Assembly (NCBI GenBank): GCA_015295835.1
Contig: DVEG01000004.1
Location: forward strand, 248,001-312,000
Direction of reading: 5' to 3'
DNA from: Oscillatoriaceae cyanobacterium M7585_C2015_266
GTDB lineage: Bacteria > Cyanobacteriota > Cyanobacteriia > Cyanobacteriales > Oscillatoriaceae
DNA: 64,000 bases
Below the pieces are notes generated by a model. That model worked only from the letters and a program-made list of their open reading frames with translations. It did no database searches and was not told the DNA's origin. This document shows positions 1 to 7,827 of the stretch, in pieces. How positions within the stretch are numbered: the first letter of the stretch is position 1; every line of letters starts with the position of its first letter. Position numbers and translations under genes: made by a program.

Positions 1-32
1 GGCTGGCTCCTGCCTTTTCGGGAAGTTTCCCA

Positions 33-407
33 ATGCAAAAATCTATTCCTATTCCAATTATTCCAGCAGTTACAGCTCAGACTGTAAGCCCTCCAGATAT
101 CAGCAACTACGCCCGGGCTGTCTTAGCTTTAGAACCCATTCGCAAAGATGCTTTAGCTAGAATTGAAAAAATCTTGGGAAAAGTTCCCTCAATTGTTTGC
201 AGTGAACCTAAAACTTTGAACGCCCTTTCAGGAGAAGCAAGGGAAATTGCAATCAATTTTTGCAATAAATCTAAGGAAATTGTTGAAAGTAACGGCTTGA
301 CAACTAATACATTTAACCAAATTACAATCAAGTTGCAAACAGATCCTACCTTGCAGCAGCAAATTCAACAAGAAATGCTCCGCATCCAGCAAAGTTATAG
401 AAATTAA
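33..407 (+). CDS. DUF4168-like protein, possibly 5' truncated by window edge
   Basis: Short protein of 124 codons rich in helix-forming residues. The order DISNYARAVLALEPIR followed by two helices and a Gln-rich end is what I recall of the DUF4168 family, small exported cyanobacterial proteins of unknown function. The ATG at 33 has a GGGAAG about 8 bases upstream that could serve as a ribosome binding site. However, the frame stays open to the window edge and no convincing signal peptide is visible from this Met, so the true start may lie outside. Transcribed in the same direction as sdhB, 160 bp away. Function unknown. Confidence 0.6.
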   Translation: MQKSIPIPIIPAVTAQTVSPPDISNYARAVLALEPIRKDALARIEKILGKVPSIVCSEPKTLNALSGEAREIAINFCNKSKEIVESNGLTTNTFNQITIKLQTDPTLQQQIQQEMLRIQQSYRN

Positions 408-570
408 CAAGTTCAATTTCGATTAATCCCTGGATTAGTTGTATAATCAGAAGGCAATTGTCAATTGACAACCGAAAAAATATCGCCACAGGGGAAATAT
501 AGACTGCTGACAATCCATGCCTCAGCATACAATAAATTATACACTCCCTTTCAGGGATTCAATAGCAACC

Positions 571-1617
571 ATGCAAGTTCGTTTCAATATAGTTCGACAA
601 AATCCCAACTCTAGCCCGCGTATCCAGACATACACCCTGGAAGTAAACCCAGGCAATACTATTCTAGATTGTCTCAATCGCATCAAGTGGGAGCAAGACG
701 GAACCCTAGCGTATCGTAAAAATTGTCGCAATACTATCTGCGGCAGTTGTGCGATGCGGATTAATGGGCGCACAGCTCTTGCCTGTAAAGAAAATATTGG
801 TAGAGAAATCGAAAGACTAAATAAAATTGCGGCACAGGCAAATAATAGTAAAGCTCCACAGCAAATAGACAGTATCCCAGAAATGACAATTGCACCGATG
901 GGCAATATGCCGGTGATTCGGGATTTAGTAGTAGATATGAGTAGTTTCTGGGCTAATCTAGAAGCTGTCGAGCCCTATGTTAGTAGCGAAGCGCGGCAAA
1001 TCCCAGAGAGAGAGTTTTTACAAACTCCTGAAGAGCGAGAGCAGCTGAATCAGACAGGTAATTGCATTTTGTGCGGGGCATGTTATTCTGAATGTAACGC
1101 TCGTGAGGTAAATCCCGATTTTGTAGGACCTCACGCCCTTGCTAAAGCATATCGCATGGTAGCAGATTCCCGCGACACTAAGACAGAAAGTCGCCTAGAA
1201 AAATATAATCAAGGCACTTTTGGCGTCTGGGGCTGTACGCGGTGTTTTAACTGCAATGCGGTTTGCCCAATGGAGGTAGCACCACTGGATCAAATTACTA
1301 AAATTAAAAGCGAAATTCTCGCTCGTAAGGATGAAAGCAGCAGTCAGCCAATTCGTCACCGCAAGTTGTTGTTGGAATTTGTGAAAGATGGCGGCTGGAT
1401 AGAAGAGCGTAAGTTTGCTACTCAGTTGTTTACCTACTCTTTTGCCGGATATAAAGAATTGGCGAAACTTCTACCCCTGGGATTTAGGATGCTAATTCGC
1501 GGGAAATTGCCTAAGAAATTTGTGCCTTCTAAGGGAACAAAAGAAGTGCGCTCGCTAATTGAATCCATTCAAAAACTAAACAAACAGTCTTTTTCTAAAA
1601 AACCTGACAAAAACTAA
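571..1617 (+). CDS. sdhB: Succinate dehydrogenase/fumarate reductase iron-sulfur subunit
   Basis: Electron-transfer subunit of succinate:quinone oxidoreductase, passing electrons from the flavoprotein subunit towards the quinone pool of the thylakoid or plasma membrane. The N-terminal ferredoxin-like domain has a 2Fe-2S set (C52, C57, C60, C72). The C-terminal domain has CILCGACYSECN and CTRCFNCNAVCP, the ligands for the 4Fe-4S and 3Fe-4S centres. An ATG at 517 is in frame, but family members start MQV.F.I.RQNP, matching the internal ATG at 571, so I chose that (348 aa). The flavoprotein gene is not adjacent, as is usual in cyanobacteria. hli follows 5 bp downstream, suggesting co-transcription. 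Confidence 0.93.
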   Translation: MQVRFNIVRQNPNSSPRIQTYTLEVNPGNTILDCLNRIKWEQDGTLAYRKNCRNTICGSCAMRINGRTALACKENIGREIERLNKIAAQANNSKAPQQIDSIPEMTIAPMGNMPVIRDLVVDMSSFWANLEAVEPYVSSEARQIPEREFLQTPEEREQLNQTGNCILCGACYSECNAREVNPDFVGPHALAKAYRMVADSRDTKTESRLEKYNQGTFGVWGCTRCFNCNAVCPMEVAPLDQITKIKSEILARKDESSSQPIRHRKLLLEFVKDGGWIEERKFATQLFTYSFAGYKELAKLLPLGFRMLIRGKLPKKFVPSKGTKEVRSLIESIQKLNKQSFSKKPDKN

Positions 1618-1622
1618 CTGCC

Positions 1623-1811
1623 ATGACTGAAAAACCATCTCTACCTCCAACCCCTCCTGCTACCGACAACAAATCACCAGAGCCAGCCTTTGGTTGGACT
1701 GCTTACGCAGAGCTTATCAACGGAAGATTTGCTATGCTCGGTTTTGTTGCCCTTTTGCTGCTTGAATTTTTCACCCATCAAGATTTGTTTACATGGCTTG
1801 GTTTACGGTAG
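1623..1811 (+). CDS. High-light-inducible chlorophyll-binding protein (Hlip/SCP)
   Basis: Single-helix member of the light-harvesting-like superfamily that binds chlorophyll and carotenoid in thylakoids and protects photosystem assembly under stress. The 62-aa protein has a Pro-rich N-terminus and then one membrane helix beginning with ELINGRFAMLG (residues 30-40), the ExxNGRxAMxG chlorophyll-binding signature. A hydrophobic stretch completes the helix. Starts 5 bp after sdhB, so is probably read on the same message; no separate promoter is obvious in the gap. Confidence 0.93.
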   Translation: MTEKPSLPPTPPATDNKSPEPAFGWTAYAELINGRFAMLGFVALLLLEFFTHQDLFTWLGLR

Positions 1812-1867
1812 AAAAATAAAGTGCGCAAGGTAATCGCTCTCAGATTCTTTCTTTTCATCTGGGGCGA

Positions 1868-2000
1868 CTAGGAAAGTGTTATAATGACTCTGTTAGTCTC
1901 TGGACTACGGTATTAGTCTTAGCGACAACCGCTGGCAGGTGTTTTTATTAACCTGGAGCGGTTGTTAATAAATTGGAAGCATTGTATCAAACTTTCCTAG
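1868..2000. other. Nested inverted-repeat element, candidate structured RNA or miniature element
   Basis: A perfect 10-bp terminal inverted repeat, CTAGGAAAGT (1868-1877) and ACTTTCCTAG (1991-2000), encloses a second strong hairpin. That hairpin has arms ACAACCGCT (1925-1933) and AGCGGTTGT (1957-1965), extended by CAGGT/ACCTG inside. A good extended -10 box, TGTTATAAT, lies at 1877-1885. The arrangement fits either a non-coding RNA starting near 1892 or a palindromic miniature element. No T-run terminator follows the 3' arm. Confidence 0.4.
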
Positions 2001-2086
2001 CAAAAGTCAAGTAAAATTTACAATAATTTACTTTTGGCATACAAGGCGGCGGCTTTTGAGGTTGGGGAGAAAAATAAGCAGGTAGA

Positions 2087-2125
2087 TAAGCAATAGAGTA
2101 AACAAGAGGGTAAGCAATAGAGTAA
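2087..2125. repeat. 15-bp direct repeat pair
   Basis: TAAGCAATAGAGTAA occurs at 2087-2101 and again at 2111-2125. It is followed by three tandem CCTTG units (about 2130-2145). This is simple-sequence-like intergenic DNA of the kind common in filamentous cyanobacteria. No function is evident. It lies between the nested palindrome and the convergent end of the 2211-2531 gene. Confidence 0.6.
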
Positions 2126-2210
2126 GATCCTTGCCTTGCCTTGCTCTTGAAATAACAAGACAGCGATTAGCAAGCGTCTGAACTGAAGCTGACACTACAC
2201 CTGCTTGCCA

Positions 2211-2531
2211 CTAAGACGCTTCCTGCCACAGTTCTAATTGCTGTAAGACTTCTTGTGTTTTTTTAGAAGCACGGTTAACGAAATCTTTCCAATTCTGGGC
2301 ATTCCACTCTATCTGCTCATCCCACCTAAATTTATTGGGGCAGTCGCCTGGTTCAGGTACGAAACCATCCAAGTCAGCAAAAGTTCTCAGTTGACAGCCA
2401 AAACCACCAAGGGTAGAAATGTGAAACATACCTCCCTCCCAGATATTTAAGTGCAAATTACTAATTCGAGCATTGCTGCTACTAACCCGAATAAAATAAG
2501 TAGAGATACTCAGGATAATTATGACGAACAT
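2211..2531 (-). CDS. Hypothetical protein with N-terminal membrane segment
   Basis: Not recognised. 106 aa, starting with a hydrophobic stretch (MFVIIILSISTYFI) that could be a signal anchor, then a soluble part with the unusual string DLDGFVPEPGDCPNKFRW and an acidic, Trp-rich tail. An internal Met at residue 35 (MFHISTLGG) could be the real start if the hydrophobic part is not coding. Isolated, convergent with the sdhB-hli unit. Coding status rests on a sensible amino-acid composition only. Confidence 0.45.
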   Translation of the reverse strand: MFVIIILSISTYFIRVSSSNARISNLHLNIWEGGMFHISTLGGFGCQLRTFADLDGFVPEPGDCPNKFRWDEQIEWNAQNWKDFVNRASKKTQEVLQQLELWQEAS

Positions 2532-2758
2532 TACCCCGTAGGTTGTTCCGGCTGTCTTGTCATGCCAAAAAATAGCTAGAACATCTCAATACCACGAGAG
2601 CGATAGACAGTATTGCAGCATCTGGAATGTCTGCTATTTCCTCTTCTTCTTGTATATTAAAAATTTTTCAGAATTGTCGTCTTGGCGGCAACCAGAGTTA
2701 ATATTATATTGATTGGGGTGAAAGCTTGTAGGGTGTGTGTTTTTAAGGATGCACTGCT

Positions 2759-3253
2759 ATGCCACAAAACGATAACTATTTAGCTTGGACATTTAATTCT
2801 CAAACTTCTTTTGTTCCTATTTTTTATCAGGGAGAAATTGTAGGTTTTTGCAAAGCTGATATAGCTGCCAGAATGACGGAATTTTTGAACGCCCAAGAGA
2901 AAATATACAAGGCTCTGCGGCTTTCTTGTTTAGATTATATCAGAAAATCAGGCGGTGACACTCTCAGAGTAGAAGAGTTAATGAGAAAGTACATTGCCAG
3001 GGCTGAGCGTCCGAAGTATGGAAGTAGAGCGATCGCGGCTATGTTGCGGGATCGCCAAATAGAACTTAACGTCAGCGATCGCGAATTCATTCGCTTCTGC
3101 GAAACCTATAAATTATCCTTTCAAGAACTCAAAGAAATTTATGCAGGAGAAGAAATCATTGACAGTCAACTAGGTCCGATTTCACGAATTTTAGGCATGT
3201 CAATTGAGGAATTAATCCAAATCAGAGATGGCGTCAATAAAACAACAGAATGA
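2759..3253 (+). CDS. Conserved hypothetical cyanobacterial protein
   Basis: 164 aa, soluble, mostly helical and charged. Not assigned to a named family. The reading frame is convincing: AAGGA about 9 bases before the ATG, typical cyanobacterial codon use, and an in-frame HIP1-type GCGATCGC in the middle. The C-terminal 60 residues (DREFIRFCETYKLSFQELKEIYAG... ILGMSIEELIQIRDG) resemble a helix-turn-helix-like or helical bundle fold, but no DNA-binding signature is clear. Stands alone between non-coding gaps of about 230 and 350 bp. Confidence 0.7.
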   Translation: MPQNDNYLAWTFNSQTSFVPIFYQGEIVGFCKADIAARMTEFLNAQEKIYKALRLSCLDYIRKSGGDTLRVEELMRKYIARAERPKYGSRAIAAMLRDRQIELNVSDREFIRFCETYKLSFQELKEIYAGEEIIDSQLGPISRILGMSIEELIQIRDGVNKTTE

Positions 3254-3604
3254 AAAGACTAGAAAGTAAGAAAAGTCACTTGTAAAAATAAAACCAAAAA
3301 ATTACGTACATTTGTGGCTCACTTAACCATGCAGCCTCTAGATTTTAAAAAGTTTGTACTTCGTATTAGAATGGGAGTAAAAAACGAGCCTCTATTCACA
3401 AAAAGGAGAGCTAGCTTGCAAAAAAAAGAAAACCCCTTTTTAAATAATCGCCTTCAGTAGAAACCAAAACCTAATCAATCCTAGCACTGGCAAAACCTAA
3501 GGCCAAAGTCAATGGCCATACCGATGCAGTTTAAAAACACCGCTGCAATTTCCAATTCGCCTAGAATAAAGAATCAAGTAGAGATTGCCGGCTCGAGGTA
3601 AAAT
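3254..3604. other. Gene-free gap, possible promoter only
   Basis: A 350-bp A/T-rich spacer. It holds a possible -10 box TAGAAT near 3563-3568 for the response-regulator gene and a short GGCC..GGCC hairpin near 3510. No open frame with a ribosome binding site and no strong terminator were found. Confidence 0.35.
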
Positions 3605-4015
3605 ATGCCCACAAAACCCAAAATAATGATAGTTGACGACGAACCAGATAATCTGGATTTACTGTACAGGACATTTCGACGCGACTTTCAAGTCTTTAGA
3701 GCCGACGTGCCCATCAACGCCCTAAAAATTTTGGAGCAGGAAGGTGAAATGGCAGTAATTATTTCCGATCAAAGTATGCCGGAAATGACGGGGACAGAAT
3801 TCTTGATGAAGATAAAAGAGAAATTCCCCCACACCATGCGGATCCTTTTAACCGGTTACTCAGACGATTCCCTAGAGGAAGAAGGAAATCAGATGAATGG
3901 GGCTGAGCTCTTCAAATGTATTACTAAACCTTTTGATCCACAAGAACTCAAGGCGATCGTACAGCAAGCCGCTGAAATCTACCAAACCGCTAAAGCAAGT
4001 AACGTTACCCTCTAA
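3605..4015 (+). CDS. Single-domain response regulator (REC only)
   Basis: A phosphorelay receiver without an output domain. All catalytic positions are visible: D11-D12 acidic pair, phospho-acceptor D55 in IISDQSMPEMTG, the Thr in LLTGYSD (about 83) and K108 in TKPF. The sequence style (VDDEPDNLDLLYRTFRRDFQV, SMPEMTGTEFL) is typical of receivers found ahead of HD-GYP or adenylate cyclase domains, but here the protein stops at 136 aa. GAGGT lies 6 bases before the ATG. No histidine kinase is adjacent, so it is an orphan; the partner cannot be named from this window. Confidence 0.9.
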   Translation: MPTKPKIMIVDDEPDNLDLLYRTFRRDFQVFRADVPINALKILEQEGEMAVIISDQSMPEMTGTEFLMKIKEKFPHTMRILLTGYSDDSLEEEGNQMNGAELFKCITKPFDPQELKAIVQQAAEIYQTAKASNVTL

Positions 4016-4240
4016 CAACCATTGTTGCGGTTAAAGACGATACAAAATCACCTGTAATCAGAAAGATTGAAGTCGATAAGATTTCAAAACGGCTTGTCGC
4101 AAAGCGCGAGTACAGAGAGCCATAAAACGCAGGGCGAATTTGGCCCCTGCTTGCTCCCTTTATCGTCCACTCCGGCATAAGAGGCATAAGAGCAGCAATT
4201 AATTGCTTTACCATCCCTCCCAAAAACCAGATTCAGCCTG

Positions 4241-4675
4241 TCAGCTTTCCTGGTTAATGCGCAATACCTGCAACTCCTGCTGCAACTGCTTTCCCCATTC
4301 TACAGCCAGGGCAACTTCTGTGAAAGGAATCCGAACGGGCGCAGTTGGCGAAAAAAACGAGAATTCCAGAGCAGCCGCTCCCCCCCTATTTGGTGGAGAC
4401 TGGAGGTTTACCGGTTGACCATCAATAAGCAATTTGATAGATTGGACGTCATCAAGAGTAAAAGTTTGCAAATTTATTGGTCCTTTGCGCGTTGGTTTTC
4501 CCCAAGTGATTTCCCTGCCAGCCTGCCCTAAAACTGCATATATATCGTATTTAGATCGCTGAAACTGCTTGGCCCAAATTCGATACGCTTCTACTTTTTG
4601 ATACTCGTTCCAACCCGCCCAAGCTAGCCAGATAAAAATGACCAATAGTGGCAACCACAGAAGCCCTCGTTCCAT
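4241..4675 (-). CDS. Hypothetical membrane-anchored protein
   Basis: 144 aa with one N-terminal membrane helix (residues 5-23, LLWLPLLVIFIWLAWAG) followed by a short amphipathic helix and a beta-rich domain (residues 50-140). The arrangement looks like a signal-anchored extracytoplasmic or thylakoid-facing domain. I do not recognise the family. It is divergent from the S8 peptidase gene with a 170-bp A/T-rich spacer that must hold both promoters. Confidence 0.7.
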   Translation of the reverse strand: MERGLLWLPLLVIFIWLAWAGWNEYQKVEAYRIWAKQFQRSKYDIYAVLGQAGREITWGKPTRKGPINLQTFTLDDVQSIKLLIDGQPVNLQSPPNRGGAAALEFSFFSPTAPVRIPFTEVALAVEWGKQLQQELQVLRINQES

Positions 4676-4848
4676 AATTTAATTTGTGATAAAAATAACT
4701 ATTTTGCAGTATACAAACCTGATTTTAGCAGTCATTCATAGGCAAGAAGTTAATCTTTAAAATATAAAATTAAGGCATAAGTTAATGCATATAAGCAGGA
4801 GTTGAGTTATCTTATTCAGCAGACTTGTGCTAAATTTAAACTTTTTCT

Positions 4849-6630
4849 ATGAGAAAATTTTTCCTGGCATGTTTGTTTTTAATAGGATTAGGTTGGGCCC
4901 TATTTAATTTCCAGGGGCTAGCTAACCAAGGTAAATTTGAGAGTATAGTGTTGGATTTCCGAGAGGAGGTGCCAGCAACCCAGATAGAAACTCAGATAAA
5001 AGCGATCGCGCAACAGTTCAAAGTCACACCCCATCTCAATAGTTTCATTTCAGCAGCCGATAATCTCTACATCGTAAACGGCGACAAGCAATTGCTAAAA
5101 GCCCTGAAAAAATCCAATGTTGCCAAATACACCGAATACATAGAACCCAACTACATATATTCAGCGCTTGCTGCTCCTAACGATCCCTTATGGAGTCAGC
5201 AGTGGAACTTGCGCAGCATTAACGTCGAAAGAGCTTGGGAAGAGACTAAAGGCAATGGCGTCACTGTCGCTGTCATAGATACCGGCGTCAGTCGCGTTCC
5301 CGACTTAAAAAATACTAAATTCACTAAAGGTTACGACTTTGTAAACGATAAAGCCGAAGTAGAAGATGACAATGGGCACGGCACACACATTGCAGGCACG
5401 ATTGCCCAAAGTACTAATAACGGCTACGGCGTGGCTGGCATTGCCTACGAAGCAAGCATAATGCCTTTGAAAGTACTAAGTGCCGGCGGCAACGGCACGA
5501 GCGCTGATATTGCCGAAGCAATTAAATTTGCCGCTGACAACGGCGCAGATGTCATTAACCTGAGTTTAGGTGGCAGTGGCGAAAGCCAGATGATACAAGA
5601 GGCAATTAATTATGCCTATAGTAAAGGTGTTGTCATTGTTGCTGCAGCAGGTAACGAAAACAAAAGTTCTGCCGGCTATCCCGCCCGCTATGCTAATGTC
5701 ATCGGCGTCTCTGCTCTTGATGCCAGCGGCTCAAAAGCTTTCTACTCTAATTTCGGAGCTGGCGTAGATATCTCCGCTCCTGGAGGCGATACTAGTAATG
5801 GCGAAATCGGCGGTATTCTACAAAATACAATTAATACTGAATCTGGTCAACCTGTCTTTGCCGCTTACCAAGGCACAAGCATGGCTTGCCCCCATGTGGC
5901 GGCTGTCGCTGCTTTGATTAAGGCTGTTGGCGTTAAAGATCCTAATGATGTGCGCAGCATCTTGCTCTCTTCAGCTCGTAAAGTTGAAAATGACCCCCTT
6001 AACCACTTCGGAGCGGGTCAATTAGATGCCGCCGCTGCAATAGAATTGGCAACTAAAGGACAATTTAGCTTCCGCGATTTCTTCCGCTGGCTGCGAGAAA
6101 ATGGCTATCTTAATTTGGGTTTCTGGATTGATGGCGGTGCTGTTGCCCTCCTGCCTAAAATTGCAATGGTTTTGGGTTCCTATTTGTTGGCGTGGTTGTT
6201 GCGCAATTATTTCTCTTTCCGCTGGAACTGGTTTTTTGCTAGTGGTCTAGTTGCTGGTAGTTCTGGGCTTTTCTTCCTGCGCGGTTTTTATATCTTTGAT
6301 GTGCCTCAGTGGCCATTTCGAGTTATGGGTAGTTCTATCCCTGAATTGGGGGGAGCTATACAGGGTAGCAGTGTGTTGAACCCGTTTTTTGCTAGTGTGC
6401 TGATTCCTACGATTCTGGTGGTGCTATTGCTGGGGCACCAACAATGGAAATGGTTTGCGATCGCTACGGCTATTGGCTTCTCTTGCTGTCTGGCTGTAAA
6501 CGCTGTAGTTTCGCCTGCTGTCTGGGGCTTGGGAACAGGAGCGCTCGCTCGCTCTTTCCTCGCTGTCAATGCTTTGCTTTGTTTCGCATTAGCCCGTCTG
6601 GCTCTTAAGGATGAAATAAAACTAGCATGA
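4849..6630 (+). CDS. S8 family subtilisin-like serine protease with C-terminal membrane domain
   Basis: Secreted or membrane-anchored endopeptidase. A signal sequence covers residues 1-25 and an I9-like propeptide about 30-105. The catalytic domain shows D144 (VAVIDTGVS), H177 (NGHGTHIAGT), oxyanion N269 (AAAGNE) and nucleophile S344 (GTSMACPHVA). After residue 420 come four or five hydrophobic segments to residue 593, unusual for simple secreted subtilisins. This implies the protease is tethered to the plasma or thylakoid membrane. The TGA stop overlaps the ATG of the next gene (ATGA), so the two are probably translationally coupled. Substrate unknown. Confidence 0.93.
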   Translation: MRKFFLACLFLIGLGWALFNFQGLANQGKFESIVLDFREEVPATQIETQIKAIAQQFKVTPHLNSFISAADNLYIVNGDKQLLKALKKSNVAKYTEYIEPNYIYSALAAPNDPLWSQQWNLRSINVERAWEETKGNGVTVAVIDTGVSRVPDLKNTKFTKGYDFVNDKAEVEDDNGHGTHIAGTIAQSTNNGYGVAGIAYEASIMPLKVLSAGGNGTSADIAEAIKFAADNGADVINLSLGGSGESQMIQEAINYAYSKGVVIVAAAGNENKSSAGYPARYANVIGVSALDASGSKAFYSNFGAGVDISAPGGDTSNGEIGGILQNTINTESGQPVFAAYQGTSMACPHVAAVAALIKAVGVKDPNDVRSILLSSARKVENDPLNHFGAGQLDAAAAIELATKGQFSFRDFFRWLRENGYLNLGFWIDGGAVALLPKIAMVLGSYLLAWLLRNYFSFRWNWFFASGLVAGSSGLFFLRGFYIFDVPQWPFRVMGSSIPELGGAIQGSSVLNPFFASVLIPTILVVLLLGHQQWKWFAIATAIGFSCCLAVNAVVSPAVWGLGTGALARSFLAVNALLCFALARLALKDEIKLA

Positions 6631-6854
6631 ATATCAGTGTTGAAGGTAAAATCGAACGTAAAGGCTTCGGAACTGGAACCTGGGCCATTATTAGCGACAA
6701 TGGTCAATCTTATGAAATTTATCAGGGCGCACCAAATGCACTGCTCAAATCCGGACAAAAAGTTAAAGTCACTGGCAAAGTGCGCAATGATATTATGACT
6801 ATGGCCATGATTGGCCCGGTTCTGGAAGTGCAAACTTTTGAAGTCCTTGATTGA
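6627..6854 (+). CDS. Small OB-fold-like protein coupled to the protease gene
   Basis: 75-aa, all-beta-looking protein (MNISVEGKIERKGFGTGTWAIISDNGQSY...KVKVTGKVRND). The alternation of short strands and the VEGxIxxxG..W.I..DNG pattern suggests a miniature OB fold like those binding oligonucleotides or acting as periplasmic inhibitors. The function is not known to me. Its ATG overlaps the protease stop by 4 bases. The tight coupling suggests the product modulates or accompanies the protease, an inference from position only. Confidence 0.8.
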   Translation: MNISVEGKIERKGFGTGTWAIISDNGQSYEIYQGAPNALLKSGQKVKVTGKVRNDIMTMAMIGPVLEVQTFEVLD

Positions 6855-6882
6855 AAAAAATCCCCGGTTTAATCAACCGGGG
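6855..6882 (-). terminator. Intrinsic terminator on minus strand, end of a candidate small RNA
   Basis: CCCCGGTT (6862-6869) pairs with AACCGGGG (6875-6882). On the minus strand the hairpin is followed by a run of seven T (6855-6861). No minus-strand gene ends here, so it may end a short non-coding transcript from about 6950. Confidence 0.7.
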
Positions 6883-6955
6883 ACGTTCATCAGGGTGCAT
6901 CTACCATAACACTCTTACACTCGCGAGTGTGTTTTTCCGGATTGAGATTAATAAA
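6883..6955 (-). ncRNA. Candidate small RNA ending at the 6855-6882 terminator
   Basis: Inferred from an orphan minus-strand terminator. Upstream of it the minus strand contains a perfect 14-bp palindrome ACACTCGCGAGTGT (6918-6931), which folds as a CGCG-loop hairpin, and then about 35 unpaired bases. The candidate would be roughly 100 nt long, the size of cyanobacterial Yfr RNAs. The Yfr1 core (ACUCCUCACAC) and a clear Yfr2-type GGAAACA were not found. The promoter is not convincing (T/A-rich stretch near 6950). Confidence 0.3.
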
Positions 6956-6960
6956 TTTGA

Positions 6961-6999
6961 TGGCAGTATTGCAGAATTTGCTACTGCCACTATTTTTTT
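6961..6999 (+). terminator. Intrinsic terminator after protease/OB operon
   Basis: TGGCAGTA (6961-6968) pairs with TACTGCCA (6982-6989), extended by GCA/TGC inside the loop. It is followed by TATTTTTTT to 6999. Positioned 107 bp after the small OB-like gene on the same strand. Confidence 0.75.
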
Positions 7000-7680
7000 G
7001 ACATAATAAAGATGGGTGCTGGGGGAGTGTTTGCATCCGACTACAACCATGTCGGCAGCCTGTCGGCTGTCCAATATTTGGCCCTTGCCTACATTTCTAG
7101 TTTATTTTAAATTTAGCAAATGCAGAATAGAAAAATTTAAAAATGCTAACAAGAAAAATACAAAAAATATTTTATCTAAAATTATTAAAAAGTAAATAAG
7201 AATAAACAAAATCTATTTTCTTGTGAATATTAAAGACATCCGGAAAAATATTAGAGGCGGAGAAAAATATAAGAGTGTAATTAAACTGCTAGTTTTAAGG
7301 CGTAAAAGGAGAAGAGAAAGCGAACAGTTAAGAAATTAGCATTTCCCTAATAACTATCTGCAGAATGCCATATGCTCAGCAGAACCAGTGGTGTATCTAC
7401 TTCAACGGAAAACATAAAATAAAATCAACCATGCTTTAGTATAGATTGGAATTGTCTGAGAAATGGCGGCAGAAGATGCAAAAAAATGAATCATGCAAGT
7501 AATAACCGAATTCTTACGTTACATCTGTGGGGCGCCAGTAAACAATAGCACTCCGGAAAAATATAAAGCAAATAAGTAATACCTGAATAAATTAAATTAT
7601 AATAATAAGTGAATGTGTTGATTCTAGGCTAGTCTAATCACTAAGTCCAGATATCACCAACGCCATAATAAACGTCTGGG
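7000..7680. other. Long A/T-rich gene-free stretch
   Basis: About 680 bp without a credible gene. It contains imperfect direct repeats TGTCGGCAG/TGTCGGCTG near 7050-7070 and a very A-rich central part (7100-7300). No frame longer than about 20 codons has a ribosome binding site. Nothing further is supported. Confidence 0.5.
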
Positions 7681-7682
7681 CA

Positions 7683-7778
7683 TCTTCCGCATCGATCTTT
7701 GGGGGTGAGATGACTCTGGCTCGTACGGCAAAGACTCGCTTTACTATAATGGCAAGCAGAAAAGATCGAGCCGGAAGA
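7683..7778. promoter_or_regulatory. 16-bp inverted repeat around a TATAAT before the CHAT gene
   Basis: TCTTCCG..TCGATCTTT (7683-7700) pairs with AAAGATCGA..CGGAAGA (7761-7778): 7 bp, a 2x2 internal loop, then 9 bp. A perfect -10 hexamer TATAAT sits inside at 7745-7750, without a good -35. ACTCTG (7713-7718) could also pair with CAGAGT (7783-7788), which would make a pseudoknot. It is either an mRNA leader fold or an operator around the promoter of the gene starting 50 bp downstream. Confidence 0.45.
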
Positions 7779-7827
7779 CTATCAGAGTAGTCGAGATTAA
7801 AGCCTGAAGCAGGAGTACGCTGAAGCT

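Noticed and set aside
2560-2660. Minus-strand open stretch reading EEEEIADIPDAAILSIALVV
   Set aside because: Looks protein-like but only about 35 codons long, with an upstream stop and no start codon.
4005-4223. 72-codon minus-strand frame in the spacer after the receiver-domain gene
   Set aside because: No ribosome site, unnatural composition, overlaps the receiver gene end.
6306-6833. 175-codon minus-strand frame over the protease C-terminus and the OB-like gene
   Set aside because: Overlaps two well supported plus-strand genes, has no ribosome site, and reads as a shadow.
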